DNA of 64,000 nt from Corythucha ciliata (taxonomy: Eukaryota > Arthropoda > Insecta > Hemiptera > Tingidae). The translations under genes were made by a program, and so were the position numbers. This document shows positions 53,621-64,000 of the stretch, in pieces. The stretch spans positions 46,245,189-46,309,188 of the forward strand of contig CM075938.1 of the NCBI GenBank assembly GCA_038030265.1. The letters run 5' to 3'. The notes under the pieces were generated by a model. That model did not search any database. It had not been told where the DNA came from and worked only from the letters and a program-made list of their open reading frames with translations. How positions within the stretch are numbered: the stretch's first letter is position 1; the number at the start of each line of letters is the position of its first letter.

Positions 53621-53660
53621 TCCCTGAAGATGACTATTAATAGTTGAAAACCGGTTCGGA
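53621..53660 (+). ncRNA. Hammerhead-ribozyme-like motif of the Penelope-like element
   Basis: Stem I TCC/GGA, canonical core CTGAAGA (53624-53630), stem II ACTAT-TA-ATAGT with an extra TG before it, GAAA, stem III AACC/GGTT and C at the cleavage position. It is the best-formed of the five motifs in the window and sits just 3' of the GIY-YIG frame. Confidence 0.6.
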
Positions 53661-53982
53661 AAAATAAACACTGTGAACGAGACGTTTTCTTTAATCCAAC
53701 CAACTCCTGTGGTTGTACTATGTGTGGATATATATTATTATACTATTATGGTATATTCAATTTAATTGTTTATTTTTTAATCTTGTTTAATTTTTGTTTT
53801 CGTTTATATTTATTGTTTGTTGTTTATTTTTTTAATTATGATATTAATTTGCTCTGTTATCTATTGTTAAATGATTGACGTTCATTTGGTTATTATATCT
53901 CCAACTTTCTATCATTAATGAAAGCCGTTAATTCAATGTATGTAAGCTCGATATTCGCAAGTATGTAGTTATATTATAATAT
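53661..53982. other. AT-rich, no gene seen
   Basis: Probably the remaining 3' region of the Penelope-like element followed by low-complexity AT sequence. Confidence 0.4.
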
Positions 53983-54424
53983 ACAGGGTGTTTCGCAACC
54001 AGTCGTGAATACTGAAAGAGGTGATACAACAGGTGATTTAGAGTCGATATTGTTCTTTTCGACTTTTTCGAAAACCCATTCGAAAGTTAACACGCTTTGA
54101 ATAGTAACGGAAAAAAATAGAAAAGGATTTTCGTTAAGTTCTGGGCTAATTTTATTATCGTTGGAGGGGGTATTTTTCCTATTTTAGAACACAAATTTGA
54201 AGGAAATTTTGCGCTCTTTCCAACGAGCTGATTAGTTTTTGTTTTTGTATCGGCGCTACGCCCTCTTAAATGAGGAAAAGTAACGAATGTTCAAAAATAT
54301 CGATTTTAATCGATATCTCGGGAACGAATGGGTTTTCGAAAAAGTCGAAAAGAACAATATCGACTCTAAATCACCTATTGTATCACCTCTTTCAGTATTC
54401 ACGACTGGTTGCGAAACACCCTAT
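53983..54424. mobile_element. Long-TIR element, CAGGGTGTTTCGCAACC type
   Basis: Both ends carry AGGGTGTTTCGCAACCA in inverted orientation, and the arms continue about 100 bp (GTGAATACTGAAAGAGGTGA, GATTTAGAGTCGATATTG, CGAAAACCCATTCG). No coding frame. AT-rich flanks hide the target duplication. Confidence 0.83.
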
Positions 54425-54479
54425 ATATTGTAATATATTATAATATATTATAATAATACATATTGAAAATAAAAAAAAG

Positions 54480-55542
54480 ATAAATCTCCTGAGTGAAAGT
54501 TTTAAGAATTTCGTTGCCCCGGAGCAGCAAGGTTTTGTCAAACGACGATCTACTTCGACTAATTTAATCCTCTACAATGATTTTATCCATACAAATTTGG
54601 AAAAGGGTAATAGGGTACATGCTACTTACACCGACATGTCCAAGGCGTTTGATCGGGTTAGTCATCCGGGTCAGCTCAAGAAACTGGAGACTTATGGGGT
54701 TGGCGGATCACTTCTCTCATGGCTCCGCTCTTTTCTCACTGGAAGGTCCTTTTCTGTGATATTCAATTGTACTGCATCTGATTCTACAGCTATCTTGTCC
54801 GGTGTACCTCAGGGATCTCACCTGGGACCAATCCTTTTTTTGTTGTTCTTTAATGACGTTTCGACCGTCATTCACTATTCCTCCTTCTCGTTGCTGGCGG
54901 ATGACCTTAAGCTGTATTATTCGATTTCGTCTGTCGAGGAATGTAAGCAGGTTCAACAAGATCTTAATTCCTTTGCGTCCTGGTGTAGCGTAAATGACGT
55001 GAGGCATTAATCTGACGAAATGTAAGTGCATTAAGTTTAGAATGTCCAATAGGCCTATGGACTTCGACTCATGGTCGTACTATCTGAGTGGCCAGCATGT
55101 TGAGGAGGTGAGTGAGATCAATGATTTGGGCGTGATATTTAATGGCAAGGGTAATTTTCGGAATCATATTTTTGAAATTAGGAATAAGGCTTTGAGGAAT
55201 TTAGGCTTCATCAAGCGCTTTACGGCGGATTTCGGGAATCCGTTCGCCGTGAAATTGCTGTATCAGTCATTGGTTCGGAGCAATCTTGAATATGCCTGTA
55301 TCGTCTGGGATCCTTTTTTGAAATCTGAGGTCACTCTGCTTGAGTCGGTCCAGCGTAGGACTACCAGGTATCCATCTTTCAAATTTGGGGTTGCGGGAGT
55401 TTTATCGTATGGTGAGAGACTTCGTGTCACTGGCGTACAATCGTTAGCTGATAGACGAAGAGTTTCAAGCCTGTTATTTGTCTGGAAGCAAGGTCCTCAA
55501 CTCCCACATTTCCTGTCCCTGCAACATCTTGATCCCTACTAG
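54480..55542 (+). pseudogene. LINE reverse transcriptase fragment
   Basis: It opens in FVAPEQQGFVKRRSTSTNLI and continues with YTDMSKAFDRVSHPGQL, SGVPQGSHLGPILF and LLADDLKLYYSI (the YADD motif as LADD), ending near 55010. The thumb region resumes in another frame (55042-55542) with INDLGVIFNGKGNF and SLVRSNLEYACIVWDP. An in-frame stop and a frameshift separate the two. Endonuclease and RT N-terminus are absent. Jockey/CR1-like. Confidence 0.85.
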
Positions 55543-55546
55543 AGCG

Positions 55547-55978
55547 GACGATGAGAAAGTGAGAGTAAGGCGAGTGATTTGGGATGACTGGGTGGAGCTG
55601 TGGAAAGGGAGCAGCTCACAACTTCGAACCTTGATTCCTGACCCAAAGAAATACTCAACACCAGTGCAACTGTCCCGAAAAGACGCCGTAGTTATACTAC
55701 GCCTTCGAACGGGCCACGCTCGATGCACAACGAGTCACTACTTCACCCGTCAGAATAGACAGACGTGTGAGTTCTGCGGCACCGTGGCCACCATTGAGCA
55801 CGTACTTATTGAATGTCCACGCTATATTGACGAAAGGAGATCAAGTGCTTTCCCCCGTGACGCGAATCTAACATCGCTCCTCGCGTCAAATGATTTCCTA
55901 TCCAATATAATAGACTTTTTGAAGAAAGCCAACCTCTTTCACATGATTTCGCACACCTACCTAGTCTTTCCTCCATAG
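55547..55978 (+). pseudogene. Second LINE C-terminal fragment (post-RNase H zinc finger)
   Basis: A frame starting before 55547 and ending at 55978 reads LSRKDAVVILRLRTGHARCT and CEFCGTVATIEHVLIECPRY, the CCHC region after RNase H in I/Jockey-type LINEs. The preceding LINE lacks RNase H, so this is probably a different element abutting it. Confidence 0.75.
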
Positions 55979-56954
55979 TGAATCAACCTTTACAATTTAA
56001 TATGGAAATTGCGTTTTTTTTGTTTTTTTTTTTTTCTTTTCTTGTTTAAAAATCTGTGATATGAAATACTCACTGTGATAACGGAACATGTCTGAAACAT
56101 CCAAATGTGATTGACGATGAAAGAAACTCGAAAGGATAAGAAACGCTGACGAAACAATCTAGTCATGATCAATTGATGAAAGAAGTACAGGTACAGGAGA
56201 CGCTGGAACAGAGAAATTAACTTTATCGGTATGGAATAAACTATAATAAATTATAATAAATACATACCTCATAAAAGGCTAATGACCACAGCTGTCGATG
56301 CCGATAAAAAAATAATAATAATAATAATAACCATCTCAGCGTGTTATTTCCTTACTTTACGTCACGGAGTGAACGAAGGTACTTTACGTCACTGCTGTTA
56401 GGAGTGATATAATATAGTAAATTACACAACGAGTGAGGGAAGTAGAATTTTGCACGCGAGTTTTGTTAGGCTCACGAGGTGCAGCCGAGTGAGCTGAAAA
56501 AAACGTGTGAGGCAATTAGAAGCGTGCAGCTTATCTTTCGGAAGGCATAGATACGTAGTTTTGTATGGTGATGAGGTGATTTTTTATTATTTGTGAGTCT
56601 TCTCGTTCACTCAAGGTAATTTAACATATCATGGGAGAACTCCGAGTCCACGGCTGAACTTGGGTCGAACCCTCCGACGAGGGCCCTCAGCTCACCGAGC
56701 CTCTCCTTCACTTCAGCTATCATCTAGAAGTTAAAAATGTATTAATTTAATTCTACAACTAGCTTACAATAAACCATAAAAGTATTTCTCAAATAGAAAA
56801 CACTGAATTGATAACACGAATGCCTTCCGAAAGATAAGCTGCACGCTTCTAATTCTACTCCCCCGCGAGTTGCGCATACTACTTGACATAAGCCTTGTAT
56901 TGACATAAGCCTAATAAAAACAGAGTCAATTTTCATTCGTGTGTAATTGATGAC
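55979..56954. other. No gene; contains a 34-bp inverted repeat pair
   Basis: ATTAGAAGCGTGCAGCTTAT at 56515-56548 is exactly mirrored at 56820-56853 over 34 bp, about 270 bp apart. GTACTTTACGTCACT words near 56355-56400 link this stretch to 58.2-59.0 kb. Confidence 0.55.
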
Positions 56955-58142
56955 CAGAGACAGGCGATTTATGACTTTTATTTTCTCATTTTATGACCTT
57001 TATTCTATTACATTTATGACATTAAAATGTGTGTTTTATGACGTTTATTTCCGAAAAACTGCCCTTTCAAGACGTTTTCAGCTAAAAAATGACGTCTATG
57101 TCATAATAGATTTAAGCTACTATTTTCTTATTATAATTTTATTATGTTATGTAGCGTTTGGGTGTGGTGTGGGGTAATTATTTGAAATAAATAACAAAAA
57201 TCGCGCCGAGGACGAAAAGAAAAACGCAAATCTACGTCATTATTCGTGAAAGGGCTAAGCTAATGAGTTTGTCCCCGGGAATATACGTTAAAAATTTGTT
57301 AAATTTAAGATTCTTTTTTACGTGTTTTGCAAAGTTTTTTGTAATTTATTAATTAATTTTACGCGAAGCTCGATTTATTTGGGCTCGGTTTTACGTTAAT
57401 GTGAGAGTCTTTGGAAAATGGAGATTATATTGTACTCACGAATACTCATTCCGGGGGTCTGAGGACGTCACGGGGAAGTCCGACTTCCGGGTGCGTCCTC
57501 AACGAACAGCCGCTCAACAACGGAGTCAAGGTTTCACACGAACGCCCCGAAGGACCGGCGTTTTGTAGCCGGATCACCAACAGAGAACAAAAGAGAAAAG
57601 GACCGGTGCTCGCGCCTCTTTAGTCGTTCTCTCATTTTGTCCCCCGAAAGCCCCACGAACACGTCCCTGCTTCCTCTGGTTTTTCTCCGTTGCTGGCGTT
57701 GCCGACGAGACGACTTTCCCCGGGCGTTGATCAAAAACTCACTCTGTCCCACGCTGGTCAAAATCTTACTCTCCACGCCGCTGGCCTTTCTTTTCCGTTT
57801 TTTTCCTTTCTCCCCCCCCCCTTCGAAATGCGTAGCTATGTGGGTTCTCACGCACTCATTCATTTGCGGCTAACTCGTCTTTAATGTAATGTAATTGGTA
57901 AGTATATAAGATTCAGGTAGGGTAAGCCCGCCCGGGCCAAGCCACTCGCCTCGACCTCCCCCCCCCTTTCCAAATATTATCCCATTGTTATGGGTGGGTG
58001 TGACCCATGAAAAATTACTCCAAAAGGTAGTTTTATGACGTTTTTTTGCGAAAAGTAGAATTTTATGACGTTTCATAAAAAAACATCCAGTATATTATTA
58101 AAAAACTATGACTATGACGTTTATGCCTTTTTCCCGTCTCTG
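56955..58142. mobile_element. Probable hAT-like element
   Basis: The ends CAGAGACAGG and CCCGTCTCTG are inverted repeats of hAT type. TTGATGAC and TTGATAAA on the two sides form an imperfect 8-bp duplication. TTTATGAC words fill both subterminal regions. The GC-rich interior (57440-57860) has frames on both strands but no recognisable transposase. Confidence 0.55.
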
Positions 58143-58234
58143 TTGATAAACGTTCGGTCAACTACATAATTATAAAGCAGAAGCCTAGTTACGTCCCAAC
58201 CCCGTCTTCCCCTCTTCAGTGAGGTATAGCATAT

Positions 58235-58960
58235 TTCATAACGAGTGAGGAAAGCCGAAGCCGAGTTCGCTAATTGCTAACGACGAGCGCGTAAAGACGC
58301 TGCTCACGAGTTGCGAACGCTATTTTTCGCTTGACCGACCAAGTGGGAGGCACTTCACCACGACTCTCTCCAAACGTGTCACTCGTAACAGTGACGGAAA
58401 GTACTTTACGCCACTAAAGTGACGGAAAGTACTTTACATCACTCCTATCAGTGGCGTAAAGTACTTTCGTTCACTCCGTGACGTAAATTAAGCAAATAAC
58501 AAGCTGAGATTAAAGTTCTTTTTTCGTTCTGAGATTGCCATGGTGAAAATAGCCACTTTCTCCGTAGGTCAAGTGAAAAATTATGAAGCGGAAGCCTAGT
58601 CACGTCAGGTTTCCTATAGCTACGTCCCACCCCCGTCTTCCCCAGTTCAGTGAGGTAAAATGTTTACACCACTACTTTTCAGTGAGGTAAAGTCACCGGA
58701 ATCACCGGTGTGTATCTCTCGACTTCCTGCAGTTGTTTTTCGCCTGTAAACTCGAACTTTACACGCTGGACACGCGGAAAGTACTTTCCGTCACTGTTGG
58801 GAGTGAGTCATGGTGAAGTGCCTCACATTTGGTTGGTCAAGCAAAGAATAGCGTTCGCAATTCGTGAGGAGCGTCTTTGCGCGCTTGTTGTTAGTAATTA
58901 GCGAACTCGGCTTCGCCTCGATCGCCAAACACAACTCGCGCGTAAAATGATGATTTCCTC
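58235..58960. repeat. Inverted repeat region rich in GTAAAGTACTTTAC motifs
   Basis: The left part (58245-58345, GAGTTCGCTAATTGCTAACG and CTATTTTTCGCTTGACC) is mirrored at 58830-58920. Between them AGTGACGGAAAGTACTTTAC and its variants occur four times within 58385-58485 and again near 58775. Confidence 0.65.
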
Positions 58961-58974
58961 ACTTTTTGTGAAAA

Positions 58975-59870
58975 TATTCTATTGCCTATTCTCAATTTCA
59001 GTCGTGAATTAGCCCTTTTTCTCAATACGAGCCACGAATTAGAGTTTTTTCTAATTTTAGCTGCTAATTAGAGATTTTTCTCAATACTAACCGCAAATTA
59101 GTGGCTCTTTTCCACATCTATTCAAGATTTTGGGCCGTTCTTATAGTTGTCACTCTAGCTGAGTTTGATACCTACTTGCTCAAGCGACTTCCCTAAAGTC
59201 CCTAAGTCCGTCCACTTGGTGATGGACTCTCCTTTCTACCTTTTCCTCGCTTTTACTCATGAACCTTCCCAACTTATTTTTCAGACATTTTTCTCAATTT
59301 TTGTCGTGGACATGACCAGAGAACAACACGTAATAGCGTTTTTGTTCAAATTTTCACTTTTAAATTGGCCTCTATAATTTTGAATTTGCGATTTATTCTC
59401 AATTTTATCCGTAAGTTAGCGGTTTTTATCAATTTTAACCTTGAACTACTTGGGTATTTTTCACATTTTCGCCACCAGCATTTTTTTCAATTTTAGCCCC
59501 CGTTTTTTAGTCATGAATTTAGTGCTTTTCTCGCTTTTGAATATCGGCATTGACATGAAGATCAGCACTATACTTTATGCACCGATAATCAGCGATTTTC
59601 CCTGGATTTCGGTCTGAAAATTGCACCGAGAAACTGCAAATTAGCGATTTTTCTCAGAATATTAGCGCTTTTTTCACACTTTTCCCCAAGAGCAGAACAT
59701 TCGTGCGCCTCATCAATTTCAGCCACCTTGGGAAATTTCCAAAACTGAGGTTCCGCGTATTTTCTCTATTTAAGCCGCGAATTTGCCTGTAGAAGGTGCG
59801 AATCAGTACCTATACTTTTCTCAATTTCAGCAAAGAACCAACTTTTAAAATAGCACTTTATTAGCTGAGC
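58975..59870 (+). repeat. Degenerate ~30-bp tandem repeat tract
   Basis: The clearest stretch is 58985-59110, where four consecutive 29-31-bp units follow TTTTTCTCAATTTTAGCCGC plus GAATTAG. Further units appear at 59385-59510 and 59640-59830. Same unit as at 5.6-6.7 and 41.2-42.0 kb. Confidence 0.65.
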
Positions 59871-60294
59871 CGAATATTCCAGCTACACGATTTGCTGCGC
59901 ACGGCAAAGCGTTCCATTTTCCTGGTTGGATAAACTGAAAATTGTCGAAAGGAGCGAAATCGCCGTCCAACCGCATACCAAGATTAACAATGGCTCCTTT
60001 TCACGTATACCTACATCCGTGAACAAGGTATACCTAGAAATACTCATATTTCAAATATTAAGACTGGGACCACCCCTTCGCCAATACCTCGCTACGCTAC
60101 TGGTTATGGGTCACGTTAGTAGACTGAATCACGTAGTTTCCAGGATAAGTTAGTGACGATAGATGCTTATGTTTGGGAGGTACATAAGCGGAAAGTGAAG
60201 GAAAGGAAAAATTGGTAAGAGAGCAATTATATTAGAGAAAATTGATATTTAAATTGTTAGTAGAGTCGTTTAAACTACGAGGGTTAGTGGTTAA
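59871..60294. other. No gene recognised
   Basis: No exon or repeat could be supported. The plus frame at 59926-60153 matches nothing known. Confidence 0.45.
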
Positions 60295-60426
60295 ATCATG
60301 CATAACCTGTAGCCGTAGGAGCCTACATCGTCTGTCTTCCCGAGGGGAAGACAGACGATGTAGGCTTCCGAGGGACGAGGGAAGACAGACGATGTAGACT
60401 CCTACGGCTACAGATTTATGCATGAT
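60295..60426. repeat. Near-perfect 132-bp hairpin
   Basis: ATCATGCATAACCTGTAGCC is mirrored at the right end. GAAGACAGACGATGTAG occurs twice in the right half and once in mirror on the left, around a CCCGAGGGG centre. Confidence 0.85.
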
Positions 60427-60890
60427 TTAAAATTGATATTACCATTCCGACAGTATAGGCACACGCTGGGAACGACCCCTCCCCCTACTCTGTGGTCACA
60501 GGGTGGTAAGCTACCGGGATATAACAACCTTCAGGGCGAAGGAAATTCCTTAACGGTGCAGGAATGCATCCCAGGACGTACAGAGGTAGAGGCACGAGAA
60601 AGCTGCCGAGATTGCAGAGCAGCGTGCAGTCCATAATAGTTCCCAAACCAAGAGTAGGCGTCGCTGAAGAAATAATAAATAAATTTATAGCCTCTTAGCT
60701 GTCCGTAAAAATTACGAATCTTTATTTACCATTATTTAGTAACCATGACGCTCCCAAAAAAGGTAAGAAATTTTTAAAAAATTGTGAATTTAAAATAAGA
60801 TTAAGCTCCATAAATAAATGTGCCACCTCCAGGGGCGAGCTTACGTCGGTCACGACGAAGCCACCAAGGCATTGTTGCTCGTGTTAAAAC
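60427..60890. promoter_or_regulatory. Upstream region of the ABCC gene
   Basis: No core promoter element can be named. It lies directly upstream of the first coding exon; the bases before the ATG (AAAAC) suit a eukaryotic start. Confidence 0.3.

Positions 60891-64000
<3,110 letters not shown>

Noticed and set aside
57534..57863. 109-codon minus frame and overlapping plus frames in a GC-rich patch
   Set aside because: No recognisable domain on either strand; the region lies inside an inverted-repeat element.

Overview
This is a eukaryotic nuclear window, almost certainly from an insect. It is AT-rich, it has spliced genes with short GT-AG introns, and it carries insect-type gene families (takeout/JHBP-like, vanin-like, ABCC/MRP4-like) and an errantivirus-type endogenous retrovirus. 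The transposon load and element types would suit a hemipteran such as a whitefly, but that is a guess. Two 500-base runs of N (4195-4694, 51714-52213) are assembly gaps. No CRISPR, operon or other prokaryotic feature is present.

Host genes. (1) 1908-2223, minus: two exons of a takeout/JHBP-like secreted protein. (2) 9848-10892, minus: three 5' exons of a vanin/biotinidase-like amidohydrolase with a signal peptide. (3) 33300-34648, minus: an apparently complete seven-exon N-acetylneuraminate lyase gene of about 302 codons with one GC-AG intron. (4) 60891 to the window end, plus: thirteen exons covering TMD1 and NBD1 of an ABCC/MRP4-like transporter. Most of these exons are too short to show as long ORFs; they were found by reading splice sites and family motifs. 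(5) A possible exon with a SAP-like motif lies at 1593-1835. Three tRNA-like genes lie near 39.5-40.2 kb.

Mobile DNA fills most of the rest. An endogenous retrovirus (22918-31416) has apparently identical 209-bp LTRs and gag, pol and env frames; its pol is split by a 902-bp TTAA-flanked piggyBac-like insert. There are several decayed LINE copies, two decayed Gypsy gag-pol copies, a Penelope-like GIY-YIG fragment, a hAT remnant and many inverted-repeat elements, several nested. Two nests stand out. At 44.3-50.3 kb a fold-back element built of head-to-head ~120-135 bp units is split by a 4.4-kb element with ~600-bp terminal repeats. That element encodes an unnamed, broken transposase-like protein and holds its own TTAA-flanked insert. 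At 35.0-40.3 kb a unit carrying three tRNA-like genes is flanked by a 9-bp direct repeat and is itself split by a 4.3-kb insert.

Smaller-scale structure includes five hammerhead-ribozyme-like motifs next to Penelope-type sequence, and a ~30-bp degenerate repeat family present at three distant places. The genes do not form a pathway or cluster; they are independent loci separated by transposon debris.
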